64,000 nt of DNA, taken from positions 1 through 64,000 of the forward strand of contig NZ_LZLJ01000048.1 of the NCBI RefSeq assembly GCF_001668625.1, in the 5' to 3' direction. The position numbers and the translations under genes are program-made. Below the pieces are notes generated by a model, which was not told the origin of the DNA, made no database searches, and saw nothing but the letters and a program-made list of their open reading frames with translations. Numbering within the stretch: the first letter of the stretch is position 1; the number at the start of each line of letters is the position of its first letter. This document shows positions 35,211-44,532 of the stretch, one piece after another. This DNA is from Mycobacterium sp. 1274756.6. Lineage in GTDB: Bacteria > Actinomycetota > Actinomycetes > Mycobacteriales > Mycobacteriaceae.

Positions 35211-36884
35211 ATGTCCGAGACCGCCGACTCGACGGTGACGTCCCCGACACAATTCACGGTTCCCGCCGTCGTCGACGCGATCGCCGCGGCGATCCCCGAC
35301 CGCGAACTGATCGTCCAGGGCGACCGGCGGTTCACCTACGGTCAGGTGGTCGAGCGGGCCAACCGGCTGGCCTCCTATCTGCACTCCCAGGGGCTGGGTT
35401 GCCACACCGAGCGGGACGGCCTCGGCGGTCACGAATGCGGCCAGGACCTGCTGGGCATCTACGCCTACAACGGCAACGAGTTCGTCGAGACGCTGCTGGG
35501 CAGCTTCCGGGCCCGGGTGGCGCCGTTCAACGTCAACTACCGCTACGTGAAGGCGGAGCTGGCCTATCTGCTCGCCGACTCCGGGGCCAGCGCGCTGGTC
35601 TATCACGCGGCGTTCGCCCCGACCCTGGCCGAGGTGCTCCCGGAGCTGCCCGGCCTGCGCGTGCTGATCCAGATCGCCGACGACTCGGGTAACCCGCTTC
35701 TCGACGGGGCGGTGGACTACGAGACCGTCGTCGCCGGGGCCGAGCCCGCGCCGCCGGTGACCCCCTCCCCCGACGACCTGTACGTGCTCTACACCGGCGG
35801 CACGACCGGGATGCCCAAGGGGGTGCTGTGGCGCCAGCACGACATCTTCATGGCGTCCTTCGGCGGGCGCAACATCATGACCGGGGAGCCGGTCACCTCG
35901 ATCGACGACATCATCGCGCGGGTGACCGAGAACCCGGGGATCAAGCTGATGATCCTGCCGCCGCTGATCCACGGGGCGGCGCAGTGGGCGGTGATGACCG
36001 CCATCACCGGTGGTCAGACCCTGGTGTTCCCGTCGGTGGTCGACCATTTCGACGCCGAGGACGTGGTGCGCACCATCGAGCGCGAGAAGGTGATGTCGAT
36101 ATCGGTGGTCGGCGACGCCATGGTGCGCCCGCTGGTGGCGGCCATCACCACCGGTGACGCCGACGTGTCGTCGCTGATGGTGCTGGCCAACGGCGGGGCG
36201 ATGCTGACTCCGTCGGTCAAGCAGCAGGTCATCGAGGTGCTGCCCAACGCGATGGTGATCGATGCGGTGGGCTCCTCGGAGACCGGCGCGCAGATGCATC
36301 ACATGTCGACCTCCGGCGCGGTCTCGACCGGGACGTTCGCCGCCGGCCCGGACACCTGCGTGGTGGCCGAGGATCTCAGCGCGATCCTGGAGGCCGAGCA
36401 CGAGGGGCTGGGCTGGCTGGCCCAGCGCGGCTATGTCCCGCTGGGGTACAAGGGCGACGCCACCAAGACCGCCGCGACCTTCCCGGTCATCGGCGGCGTG
36501 CGCCACGCGGTGCCCGGCGACCGGGCCCGCCACCTGGCCGGCGGCACGATCGAGTTGCTCGGCCGCGATTCGGTGACGATCAACTCCGGCGGGGAGAAGA
36601 TCTTCGCCGAGGAGGTGGAGTCGGCGATCGCCTCGCACCCCGACGTCGTCGACGTGGTGGTCGCCAGCCGCCCGAGTGAGCGGTGGGGCCAGGAGGTGGT
36701 CGCGGTGGTCGCGCTGGCCGAGAACGCCGCGGCGGACGCCGATGCGCTCATCGCCCACGCGGCCCAGTCGATCGCGCGGTACAAACTGCCCAAGGCGATC
36801 GTGTTCCGGTCCACCATTGTGCGCAGCCCGGCCGGTAAGGCCGACTACCGGTGGGCCCGCGAGCAGGCCACCGCCGGCGAGTAG
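35211..36884 (+). CDS. Acyl-CoA synthetase (FadD family)
   Basis: A 557-residue adenylate-forming enzyme. The P-loop YTGGTTGMPKG is at about residues 194-204. LYVLYTGG, the acyl-pocket region, DAVGSSETGAQMHH (A5-type motif) and the C-terminal catalytic Lys in SPAGKADYRW are present. It activates a fatty or other carboxylic acid to its CoA thioester through an acyl-AMP. ATG at 35211 has GGAGG upstream. It ends 25 bases before the convergent esxN-like gene, and with the dehydrogenases and thiolase upstream it completes a fatty-acid-type catabolic set. Substrate unknown. Confidence 0.9.
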   Translation: MSETADSTVTSPTQFTVPAVVDAIAAAIPDRELIVQGDRRFTYGQVVERANRLASYLHSQGLGCHTERDGLGGHECGQDLLGIYAYNGNEFVETLLGSFRARVAPFNVNYRYVKAELAYLLADSGASALVYHAAFAPTLAEVLPELPGLRVLIQIADDSGNPLLDGAVDYETVVAGAEPAPPVTPSPDDLYVLYTGGTTGMPKGVLWRQHDIFMASFGGRNIMTGEPVTSIDDIIARVTENPGIKLMILPPLIHGAAQWAVMTAITGGQTLVFPSVVDHFDAEDVVRTIEREKVMSISVVGDAMVRPLVAAITTGDADVSSLMVLANGGAMLTPSVKQQVIEVLPNAMVIDAVGSSETGAQMHHMSTSGAVSTGTFAAGPDTCVVAEDLSAILEAEHEGLGWLAQRGYVPLGYKGDATKTAATFPVIGGVRHAVPGDRARHLAGGTIELLGRDSVTINSGGEKIFAEEVESAIASHPDVVDVVVASRPSERWGQEVVAVVALAENAAADADALIAHAAQSIARYKLPKAIVFRSTIVRSPAGKADYRWAREQATAGE

Positions 36885-36909
36885 CTCCCGCCGGCGGTGC
36901 CCGGTCCGC

Positions 36910-37194
36910 CTACAGCCAGCTGGAGCCGACCGCGCTGTCGGTGGACGCCATGTTGTTGCCGGCGTTCTGCACCTTGGCGCCGTGGCTGGCGGCCTGCTGG
37001 TAGATCACCTGGAAGTTGCGGCCCAACTGCGCGATGAACTCCTGGCACGCCGCCGAACCCGCGCCACCCCAAAAGTCCCCGGCCATCAACACATCCCGAA
37101 TGATCGCCTGGTGCTCGGCCTCCAACGCCGCGGCCTGGGCCTTGATCATCGCCCCGTGGGCGTTGACATCCCCGAACTGGTAATTGATCGTCAT
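36910..37194 (-). CDS. esxN: EsxN-like WXG100 secreted protein (second copy)
   Basis: A 94-residue ESAT-6-like protein of the Mtb9.9/EsxN group, beginning MTINYQFGDVNAHG. The helix-turn-helix hairpin has WGG in DFWGGAGSAA. It pairs with the EsxM-like partner encoded 31 bases upstream. The protein is identical, residue for residue, to the copy at 47161-47445. Exported by ESX-5 as a heterodimer (established for the family). Confidence 0.93.
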   Translation of the reverse strand: MTINYQFGDVNAHGAMIKAQAAALEAEHQAIIRDVLMAGDFWGGAGSAACQEFIAQLGRNFQVIYQQAASHGAKVQNAGNNMASTDSAVGSSWL

Positions 37195-37522
37195 CGTTCT
37201 CGTCCTCTCAAAACCCTGCTGGTGGTCAGCTGCTCAGGCTCGACTGCGCCGCAGCCTCTTGCTGCTCATAGACGTTCGCGTCGCGGATCAACCCGTCGCG
37301 CACCCCGTGCAACATGTTCACGATGTTGCGGAATGCGGCCTGCATCTGCCCCATCGTGTCCAACGACGTCCGCTCCGCGATACCGCTCCAGCCGGCACCG
37401 GAGATGTTCTGCGACGACGCGAACATCCGCCGCGCCTCATCCTCCACCGTCTGAGCGTGCACCTCGAAACGTCCCGCCATATCCCGCATCAGCTGCGGAT
37501 CGGTCATAAAACGAGCTGCCAT
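36911..37522. repeat. 612-bp direct repeat, copy 1 (esxM-esxN)
   Basis: The sequence from just inside the esxN stop to the esxM start codon is nearly identical to 47162-47773 in the same orientation, including the intergenic gap, with only scattered single-base differences. Similarity stops abruptly at both gene ends. This indicates recent duplication or ongoing gene conversion over exactly the esx pair. Confidence 0.9.
37226..37522 (-). CDS. esxM: EsxM-like WXG100 secreted protein (second copy)
   Basis: A 98-residue protein of the EsxM/QILSS group, beginning [17 protein letters not shown]. The turn motif GAGWSG carries WSG and the C-terminal NVYEQQE carries the YxxxE type VII secretion signal. 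It differs from the copy at 47477-47773 by a single residue (Leu11 for Met11). It is partner of the EsxN-like protein just downstream. A PPE gene lies 33 bases upstream. Confidence 0.93.
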   Translation of the reverse strand: MAARFMTDPQLMRDMAGRFEVHAQTVEDEARRMFASSQNISGAGWSGIAERTSLDTMGQMQAAFRNIVNMLHGVRDGLIRDANVYEQQEAAAQSSLSS

Positions 37523-37555
37523 TTTCCTGTTCCCCTTTCCGTGAAAACTGTTGTG

Positions 37556-38761
37556 TTAGACAATGTCCGGCGCGTAGCCGGCGGCAGGCGGCCGGGCCAT
37601 CACGACCGGGCGGATGCCGTAGCGCGGGCCGGTGACCCCGGCGCCGCGCGACGCCCCCGCCAGCGGGACACCCGGGGCGCCGTGGCCGCCCATCGGTGCA
37701 GCGGCGGCCGGGCTGTGGCCCGGCAGCACGTTGGCGGTGGCGGCCGCCGGGCTGGCCGCCGACCAGCTCGCCGGCACCGACAGGGTGCCGACCGGGACCG
37801 CCCGACCGAGCCCGGCGGTCACCGCCGACGAACTCGCCCCGGCGCTCCCGGCCAGTCCGGCCGGACTCGTGGCGCTGACCAGGCTGGTCGCCCCGATCGC
37901 CGAACCCACGCCCGGGCCCATCGGGGTGAAGCTGCCCGGCGACAGCATCCCGGGCGCGAACCGTCCGGGCACGGCCTCGTTGAACTCCTGCACCACCGCC
38001 ATGTCGGCGATCATCGAGGTCGCCACGGCCGGGTTGATCATGCCGGTGGAGGTGATGGTGTTCCACAGGTTGGCGTTGGGGCCGAGCCCGGCCGCCCCGA
38101 CGTCACCGAACAGGCCGTCACCTGCGGTGGAGTCGAACAGCTTCGACAACGTCTGCCCGACGAGTCCCTGTCCGCCGGAGTTGGCGACCGCGTTCTCCTT
38201 GGCGGCGTCCTGCAGGCTCCGGCCGGCCGGGTCGGGGGTCTGCGTCGGCGCCGAGAACGGGGTGACCTGGCTGGCCGCCGAGGCCGCCGCCGCATAGCCG
38301 TACATCGCCGCGGCGCACTGCGCCCACATCTCCATATACAGCGCCTCGGTGGCCATGATCGCCGCGGTGTTCTGCCCCAGCACGTTGGTCGCGACCAGCG
38401 CCGCCTGCTGGGCGCGGTTGGCCGCGATCACCGGCGGTGGTGTGGTGGCGGCGAAAGCCGCGTCGAAGGCCGCGGCCGCCGCCTTGGCCTGGATCGCGGT
38501 CTGCTCGGCCTGGGTGGCGGTGGCCTCCATCCACAGCGCGTGCGGAGTCACCTTGGCCGCCATCGCCATCGCCGACGGGCCCAGCCACTCTTCGCCCGTC
38601 AGGCGGGAGATCACCGCCTTGTACGAGGCGGCGGTGCTCGACAGGTTCATCGCCAACCCGTCCCAGGCCGTGGCCGCGGCCAACATCGTTGCCGCGCCGT
38701 CTCCGCCGTAGATCAACGAGGCGTTGACCTCAGGCGGGCGCGCTCCGAAATCAACGAACAT
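37556..38761 (-). CDS. PPE family protein, SVP subfamily
   Basis: A 401-residue protein. The N-terminal PPE domain (about 1-180) starts MFVDFGARPPEVNAS and includes EEWLGPSAMAM and [17 protein letters not shown]. The C-terminal part carries GTLSVPASW, the GxxSVPxxW signature of the PPE-SVP group associated with ESX-5. It starts 17 bases after a PE stop codon, so it should fold as a PE-PPE heterodimer recognised by EspG5. Second PE-PPE cassette, downstream of eccA5. Confidence 0.92.
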   Translation of the reverse strand: MFVDFGARPPEVNASLIYGGDGAATMLAAATAWDGLAMNLSSTAASYKAVISRLTGEEWLGPSAMAMAAKVTPHALWMEATATQAEQTAIQAKAAAAAFDAAFAATTPPPVIAANRAQQAALVATNVLGQNTAAIMATEALYMEMWAQCAAAMYGYAAAASAASQVTPFSAPTQTPDPAGRSLQDAAKENAVANSGGQGLVGQTLSKLFDSTAGDGLFGDVGAAGLGPNANLWNTITSTGMINPAVATSMIADMAVVQEFNEAVPGRFAPGMLSPGSFTPMGPGVGSAIGATSLVSATSPAGLAGSAGASSSAVTAGLGRAVPVGTLSVPASWSAASPAAATANVLPGHSPAAAAPMGGHGAPGVPLAGASRGAGVTGPRYGIRPVVMARPPAAGYAPDIV

Positions 38762-38778
38762 GATCGGATCCTCTCCGC

Positions 38779-39087
38779 TTATGCGGCGCCCGCCGCATTG
38801 GCCGCTTCGGCGGTCGCGTAGGCGTCGGCGTTGCTGGCCAGCAGCGTGACGAACTGCTCGTGGATCGCAGCGGCCTGCGCGGCCACCGCCTGATAGGACT
38901 GCGCGTGCGCGACGAACCGGGCGGTGGTCAGCGCGGAGACCTCGTCGGCGCCGGCCGGAAAAATCCCGGTCGTCGGGCCGGCCGCGGCCATGTTGCCGGC
39001 GTTGATCGCGGTGCCGATGCCGCTGAGCTCGCCGGCGGCGGCGACCAGAAATTCGGGCTGGGTGCTGACAAAAGACATGAAGGACAT
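38779..39087 (-). CDS. PE family protein
   Basis: A 102-residue PE-only protein beginning MSFMSFVSTQPEFLVAAAGE. It has the two-helix PE domain and the C-terminal YATAE secretion motif (YxxxD/E). ATG at 39087 has AGGGGG six bases upstream; ATG at 39078 would give the more usual MSFV start. Partner of the PPE protein encoded next. Leads the PE-PPE-esxM-esxN cassette after eccA5. Confidence 0.92.
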   Translation of the reverse strand: MSFMSFVSTQPEFLVAAAGELSGIGTAINAGNMAAAGPTTGIFPAGADEVSALTTARFVAHAQSYQAVAAQAAAIHEQFVTLLASNADAYATAEAANAAGAA

Positions 39088-39674
39088 GGGAACCCCCTGG
39101 GCATGCGGGATCCGCGACGGCACGCGACTCCGCTTCAGGCAGGGTGACCGGCGCGTTTCCACCGTGCGGAGACGCGCGTCAAACAGTGCGGTGCAACCTG
39201 ATTCAGGTAGCGGAAGGGTTGCCGGGGCCGGATCGGAACGGATTGAACATCGACGCCGGATAATGACTATCGCTGGGACTCAATCTCGCCCTCACCTCCT
39301 CACAGCCGGGGCACACGGGGGTGCCGTCTTGCGCGCACAGCAGGGGAGGAAGCATCCGACCGGAACGGTCGGATGCGCACCCCTCTCGTCTGAGTTTTGA
39401 CACTGCACGGCGTATCCGGTGTCACCGGAAGCCACTTGGGCTCAACCCTTAAGCCGGGAGGAGCTGTCCTGACCCGGGGCGTCTCTCGACGTTCAGGGTC
39501 AGTGGCCTATGTCCGTGCAGACGCCTCACCTAGCGAGGTGCATGCATCAGCAATAGTGGCACCGTCGGGGCAACACGTCAACTCGGCGCGCCCGTCCGGA
39601 TGTTTGCTCGCGACGCCGGTCACACTGCGGGCCACGAGGCGGACTCCCGACGGTTTCGGGCCGGCGCCACCGGC
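39088..39674 (-). promoter_or_regulatory. 587-bp gap between eccA5 and the second PE cassette
   Basis: No gene is convincing here. Two ordered sites stand out. GCATCCGACC/GGTCGGATGC (39352-39361 and 39367-39376) is a 10-bp hairpin with a 5-nt loop that may end eccA5 transcription or bind a regulator. ACCTGA-T-TCAGGT (39197-39209) is a 6+1+6 palindrome about 110 bases before the PE start. A CATTAT-like minus-strand -10 lies near 39260. The cassette probably has its own promoter. Confidence 0.4.
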
Positions 39675-41501
39675 TCAGCCGGTCCGGTTCTCCGCGACCG
39701 CCGCGCTGAGCCCGGCCGCGAGATCCTCGCCGGTCAGCTCCTTGAACCGGCGCAGCTGACTTTCGTCGAAGTCGGTGGCGTCACTGGAGAGAATCGCATC
39801 CAGATCGTCGTCGTCGAGGCGGGCGTTGCGGTGGTCGCGGGCCTTCTCGACGACGTTGCGCACGAATCCGGCGTTGCCCAGAACGTCGATGCCGCGGATG
39901 AGATCGCCGTCCTCGGAGATCGTCTCGTCGGCGTAGAACTCGGTGTAGGACGGCAACAGCACCGAGACCGCCTCGTCGGTGATGACGTCCTCGTTCTGCT
40001 GCCCCATCAACTGGGTCAGGGCGATCAGCTCCGGCGGCGTGTAGCTGTAGAACTCGATGACGGTGGAGAACCGTCGCCGCAACCCGGGGTTGACGTCGAG
40101 CATGTGCTCCATGGCCTTGGCGTAGCCCGCGCCGAACACCACCAACTCGTCCCGGTGGTTCTCCATGTACAGCAGCAGCGTGTTGATGATCGCGTTGCCG
40201 TAGGGGTCGCCCTGAGAGTAGCCCCGCTCGTGCAGGGTGTGCATCTCGTCGAAGAACACCGCTCCCCCGAGGGCCTCTTCGAGCATCTCCTCGGTGTTCT
40301 TCTCCGCATCGGCCATGTGCCGGCCGAGCAGCTTGGTGCGGCTGGTCTCCACCACCAGCGGTTTACGCAGCACGGTCAGCCCGCACAGTTGTTTGGTGAA
40401 CGCGCGCGCCACCGACGTCTTGCCGGTTCCGGGCGGACCCAACAGCAGGGCGTGCCGGGAGGTGACCGGCACCGGAAGCCCCATCTTGGCGCGGGCCAGG
40501 TTCACCTTGGTGGTGGATTTGATCAGCTGGATCTCCCGCTTGGCCTGCTCCATCCCGAGCATCGCGTTGAGTTCGGCGTCGCCTTCCTCGAGGTACTGCG
40601 CCGCCTTCTCGGCGTTGCGGGCGGCCTCGGCCTGTTCGCGGGTGGGGGCGCTGTCGGGGTCCCACGGGTCGGTGCGGGCCTCGATCGTCTCCGGGTCGGT
40701 CAGGACGAGCCGGTAGTCGCGGTTGTCCAGTGCCTCCCGGGCCGGGGTGAAGGCCGCGTCGCGGGAATAGACCCGGCGCAACAGTTCTGCGGCCTCGTCC
40801 TCGCGGTCCAGGTGGCGCAGGCACATGCCTTGGGTGTAGAGCGCGACGTTGGCGGCGGCGGGCACCCGGTCGCCTTCGATGGCCTCCTCGGCGCGCCGGG
40901 ACGCTTCCTCGAACACCCCCAGGGATGCCAGCGCGGTGGTCGCCATCGCGGCGGCGGCGGCCTTGAGTTCGGGGCTGCGCCACGGTGTCGCCGCCGGGAA
41001 CTGGGACAGCACGTCGGGCCAGCGGCCGGTGCGGAAGTACAGCAGCCCGCGCACGTAGCTGAGCACCTCGCCGTCCATCGGCTGGCGCGGCACGGTGTCA
41101 TCGAGCCGCTGCGCGGCCTCGGCATAGCGTTTGGCGTTGACCAGCGTGGCCGCATACCCGGCTGCCAGGGTTTCGACGCTGGTCACCGCCAGCTTCAGGA
41201 ACAGGCCGTCGGAGATCTCGGGGCGGAACTGAAGCTCGCTGAGCCCCAGTCGGCGGGTCTCCCACCCGAAGGTCCGCACCGCCGCCCAGGCCCCGGCGAC
41301 CACCTCGAGGCTGTCGTCGCCGGCCAGGATCCGCGCCAGCCACGCGTCGCACATGCCCGGGTCGATCGAGGTGGCGGTGGTGAACATCTGCGCCGCGACC
41401 TTGGGGTTGTGGCTGGGCTGCAGCCCGTTGACCGACACACCGGAGGCCAACAGTCCCGCGACCATGGCGTTGCGGGCGTCGGCGGCCTGGGGTCCGGTCA
41501 C
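39675..41501 (-). CDS. eccA5: ESX-5 AAA+ ATPase EccA5
   Basis: A 608-residue cytosolic protein. An N-terminal TPR-like helical domain (about 1-280) is followed by a CbbX-type AAA+ domain with Walker A GPPGTGKT near residue 355, Walker B VFFDEMHTL near 417, and the arginine region LRRRFSTVIEF. It is thought to release EspG chaperones from PE-PPE substrates. The GTG start overlaps the eccE5 stop (GTGA). Last gene of the core locus. Confidence 0.95.
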   Translation of the reverse strand: MTGPQAADARNAMVAGLLASGVSVNGLQPSHNPKVAAQMFTTATSIDPGMCDAWLARILAGDDSLEVVAGAWAAVRTFGWETRRLGLSELQFRPEISDGLFLKLAVTSVETLAAGYAATLVNAKRYAEAAQRLDDTVPRQPMDGEVLSYVRGLLYFRTGRWPDVLSQFPAATPWRSPELKAAAAAMATTALASLGVFEEASRRAEEAIEGDRVPAAANVALYTQGMCLRHLDREDEAAELLRRVYSRDAAFTPAREALDNRDYRLVLTDPETIEARTDPWDPDSAPTREQAEAARNAEKAAQYLEEGDAELNAMLGMEQAKREIQLIKSTTKVNLARAKMGLPVPVTSRHALLLGPPGTGKTSVARAFTKQLCGLTVLRKPLVVETSRTKLLGRHMADAEKNTEEMLEEALGGAVFFDEMHTLHERGYSQGDPYGNAIINTLLLYMENHRDELVVFGAGYAKAMEHMLDVNPGLRRRFSTVIEFYSYTPPELIALTQLMGQQNEDVITDEAVSVLLPSYTEFYADETISEDGDLIRGIDVLGNAGFVRNVVEKARDHRNARLDDDDLDAILSSDATDFDESQLRRFKELTGEDLAAGLSAAVAENRTG

Positions 41502-42754
41502 GCCGACACCTCTTCGCGATGGCGCAGCGGCAGGGTGAGCGCATCGTCATCGGTGAGCGCGCGGGCCGGCACGCTCAGCGGCGACCGCAGGGTCGGAACC
41601 GGCAGCGCCGCGGCCACCGCCCGCACCTGGCGACCGATCAGGTGGTTCAACCCGCGCCGCTGCTCCTTGGTCAACCGGTCGGCGGTGTGGTAGCGCACCC
41701 ATGCCGACACCTCGACCTGGTAGTGACGCGGGACGAGCCGCACCGTCAGCACGGTCGCGTCGGCGTCGACTTCCCATACCTGCTCGAGGGTTTCGGTGTC
41801 GAGGTCCTTCGGCGACACCCACAACGATGTCGCATAGCCGTCGGGGTGCTTCCGGTCACGCACGGCCGGCTCCGCCCGCCGCGACCTCGAGCGCCGGGCG
41901 CCCGCGTGCTTGCCATCGGCATGCCTGCCATCGGCGTGCTTGCGATCGGCCCGCTTGGCACCGCTGTGTTTTCCGTCGGCATGCCCGGCCGCGGCGGACG
42001 ACCCGTCGTAGCGCTTGAGGAACCGCAGCCGCGGCACCACGCCGGCGGGCTGCACGCCGGCCAGCACGGCGGTGTCGAGGTCGGCCAGTTCGGCGGCGGT
42101 CAGCGGGAACGCGTCGAAACGTCGCCGGCCGAGGTCCTCGGCGATCCGTTCGGCCGCGGCCGCGACCATGGCGGCCACCGAATCCCGAACGGTCACCGCG
42201 TCGACGTTCTGCTGCGGATCCATGCGAAGCACCAGCCAGGTGCTGGGTCGCTGCTCGGCTCCGTTCACCGGCTCGGGGTTCGCCGCGGAGTTGACCGAGA
42301 TGATGTCGATGCCGTCGAGGCGAACGTCGAACTGGCGCAGCCCGCCGGCGATGGCCTGCACCGGCAATTCGGTGGCCGCACCTTCGACCGGTGCGCCCAC
42401 CGCGACGGCGGCCACCAGCATGCCGTCGTGTTCGCGCACCCCGACGGTGGCATGACCGAACCGGTGTCGGTGGTCGATCGCCGCGGCGCGCCCCGCGGTG
42501 AGCGCGGATTCCTTGTCGCGGAAGAAGTTGCCGAACCAGCGGCCGATGAGCGTGGCCAACGGCACGCCGCGGAAGGTGACCAGGGCGAGAACGGCGACCA
42601 CGGCGGCCACCCCGATCCCACTCCACCACGCGATGTCCGGGCGCCACGCATGCGGCCAGTTACTGACCACCGCCAGCACGCCGACGGCGATCAGGAACAC
42701 CGTCAGCAACCGCACCCACGCCAGGGCCAGCCCCACCGGGCTCTGCGCCTTCAT
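41498..42754 (-). CDS. eccE5: ESX-5 membrane component EccE5
   Basis: A 418-residue protein with two N-terminal membrane helices (about 10-30 and 38-60) and a periplasm-facing globular domain; part of the outer rim of the EccB-C-D-E pore. ATG at 42754 overlaps the mycP5 stop as ATGA. Odd feature: around residues 250-303 (DNA about 41850-42005) there is a His/Lys/Asp-rich low-complexity insert built of units such as HADGKH and RKHADGRHADG, followed by an Arg/Ser-rich patch. I recall no such insert in the roughly 406-residue H37Rv protein, although the total length is similar. Confidence 0.93.
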   Translation of the reverse strand: MKAQSPVGLALAWVRLLTVFLIAVGVLAVVSNWPHAWRPDIAWWSGIGVAAVVAVLALVTFRGVPLATLIGRWFGNFFRDKESALTAGRAAAIDHRHRFGHATVGVREHDGMLVAAVAVGAPVEGAATELPVQAIAGGLRQFDVRLDGIDIISVNSAANPEPVNGAEQRPSTWLVLRMDPQQNVDAVTVRDSVAAMVAAAAERIAEDLGRRRFDAFPLTAAELADLDTAVLAGVQPAGVVPRLRFLKRYDGSSAAAGHADGKHSGAKRADRKHADGRHADGKHAGARRSRSRRAEPAVRDRKHPDGYATSLWVSPKDLDTETLEQVWEVDADATVLTVRLVPRHYQVEVSAWVRYHTADRLTKEQRRGLNHLIGRQVRAVAAALPVPTLRSPLSVPARALTDDDALTLPLRHREEVSA

Positions 42755-44532
42755 CGGCGCCACCCGGTGCGCCGCACCATCGCGGTGCCGCCGAGGACGG
42801 CGGCGGCCAACACCAGCGCCGCGCCCAGGCCCGCTGCGGCCACCCACACCGGAGTCATGTCGCGCGGGGTCTCCGGCGGCGGCAGGTCCAGCGGTGCGGA
42901 CAACCGCTCCGGCGGGCGAGCCGGGCCGTCGGGCACGTCCCAGGTGAGCGCGGCCACCGGGTCGACGACCCCGTACCCGACCTGGTTGTCGACCCCGCCG
43001 GCCGGCGGTCGGGCCGTACTGGTCAGCCGCTTGATGACTTGATGCGCGGTCAGCTGCGGGAATTTCGCCCGCACCAGTGCCGCGACACCGGAGACGATCG
43101 CCGTCGAGTAGGCCGGGCCGGCCGGTACCAACTGCGTGTTGTCCGGGCCGTCGATCGCGTTGATCAGGCCGTCGTCGCGGTTGGACAGCCCGACGATGTC
43201 GGTGCCGGGCGCGGCGATCGAGACCCAGGGTCCGGCCACGCTCAGCTCTTTGAGCGGCACCCCGTCGGAGTTCACCGCCCCCACCGTCAACACCAGGTCA
43301 TCGAACCACGCCGGGGTAACCACCGTGTTCACATTGTTCCAATCGCGAGGGTCGTTGGGCTGCAGGGGATTATGCGGCGGATTCTGCTTGCAGTCGCGCA
43401 GTGTCGTGTCCCCCGCGGAGACGACGATGACCGCGTCCTTGTCGATCGCCGCGTGGTGCACCGCCGCCCCCAGCTCGGGCAGGTTGAGCATGTTGCGGGT
43501 GTCCATGCAGGTGACCATCGACACGTTGATCACCCGCGCGCCCAGGTCCGCGGCGTGCACGATGGCCCGCGCCATCGTCCTGATGTTGTCGACCTTCTGG
43601 CGCACCTGCGGGTCTTCGTCGCCGAACGCGTCCTTGGGCGCGAACGCCCCGCTGGACTGACGGATCGAGATCAACTCGACGTCGGGGGCCACCCCGTTGA
43701 AGGCGTCGGCATCGCCGGGGGGAGCCAACGGGGGCGCCTCGGCGCGGTCGACCGCCACGATGCGGGCACCGCCGGTGTAGGCGCCCGGGGTGAGGGCGCC
43801 GAGCCGGGCGCCGGCGGCCGCCGGTCCGGGTGCCGGCCCGGGGTTGCCCGGCGGTGCCGGCGGTCCGGGCGGTCCGGGCTGCGGCGGGCCGCCGGGTTGC
43901 TGGTCTTGCTCCGACGGGGCTTCCTCCTGCGGAACCGGCACCGGCGTGGGGATCTCCAGGGTGATCGTCTGCGGTGGTGGCGGTGGAGGCGGGGGCGGTG
44001 GGGCCTCGGTAGTGGGCACGCTGGGCGGCCGGCGGGTTTCCCGCGGCGGCGGCAGCGGCGCCAGCGCGCCGGCCGGGGCCGCCGCGATCAGCGACGCGAC
44101 CATCGTGCCGTGCGCGTCGCAGTCGGCCAGGCCGTCACCGCCGGCCATCACGTAGTCGCCACCGCCGACGAGATTGGGCAGCCGCGGGTGCGGCGTCACC
44201 CCGGTGTCGATGACGGCGACCTTGACTCCGCCGCCGCGGCCGAACTTCCACGCCTCGGGCAGGTTGAGCATGTTCATGAACTTCGGCTGCACCCGGAAAT
44301 CGGTGCCCGGCGACACACTGCCCTCGACGCAGTAGGCGGTCTGTCGCATCTCCTGCTCGGGCCCGGGTGGCCCGTCGGCCGGTGCCGCGTTGGGGTCGAT
44401 CGCCGGTCGGTCGATGGCGTGCGCGGCCGGTGAGCCCGCCAGCGGGTAGGCGGCGACCAGCAGCACCGAACCGGTTGCCGCCGCGATCCGGCGGACCCTG
44501 CGGCTACCGGTACCGGATCGCTTCATAGACAT
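42751..44532 (-). CDS. mycP5: Mycosin-5 subtilisin-like membrane protease
   Basis: A 593-residue protease. The signal peptide ends near AAHA (residue 39). The catalytic triad is Asp109 (VAVIDTGV), His141 (DCDAHGTMV) and Ser476 (AYSTAIVSGVAA), with one C-terminal membrane helix (about 562-586). Between His141 and the next core strand lies a long loop (about 152-278) rich in proline, including a run of nine prolines and a collagen-like PGPPGPPAPPGN stretch. MycP5 is needed to stabilise the ESX-5 pore. It overlaps eccD5 by 29 bp and eccE5 by 4 bp. Confidence 0.95.
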   Translation of the reverse strand: MSMKRSGTGSRRVRRIAAATGSVLLVAAYPLAGSPAAHAIDRPAIDPNAAPADGPPGPEQEMRQTAYCVEGSVSPGTDFRVQPKFMNMLNLPEAWKFGRGGGVKVAVIDTGVTPHPRLPNLVGGGDYVMAGGDGLADCDAHGTMVASLIAAAPAGALAPLPPPRETRRPPSVPTTEAPPPPPPPPPPQTITLEIPTPVPVPQEEAPSEQDQQPGGPPQPGPPGPPAPPGNPGPAPGPAAAGARLGALTPGAYTGGARIVAVDRAEAPPLAPPGDADAFNGVAPDVELISIRQSSGAFAPKDAFGDEDPQVRQKVDNIRTMARAIVHAADLGARVINVSMVTCMDTRNMLNLPELGAAVHHAAIDKDAVIVVSAGDTTLRDCKQNPPHNPLQPNDPRDWNNVNTVVTPAWFDDLVLTVGAVNSDGVPLKELSVAGPWVSIAAPGTDIVGLSNRDDGLINAIDGPDNTQLVPAGPAYSTAIVSGVAALVRAKFPQLTAHQVIKRLTSTARPPAGGVDNQVGYGVVDPVAALTWDVPDGPARPPERLSAPLDLPPPETPRDMTPVWVAAAGLGAALVLAAAVLGGTAMVRRTGWRR

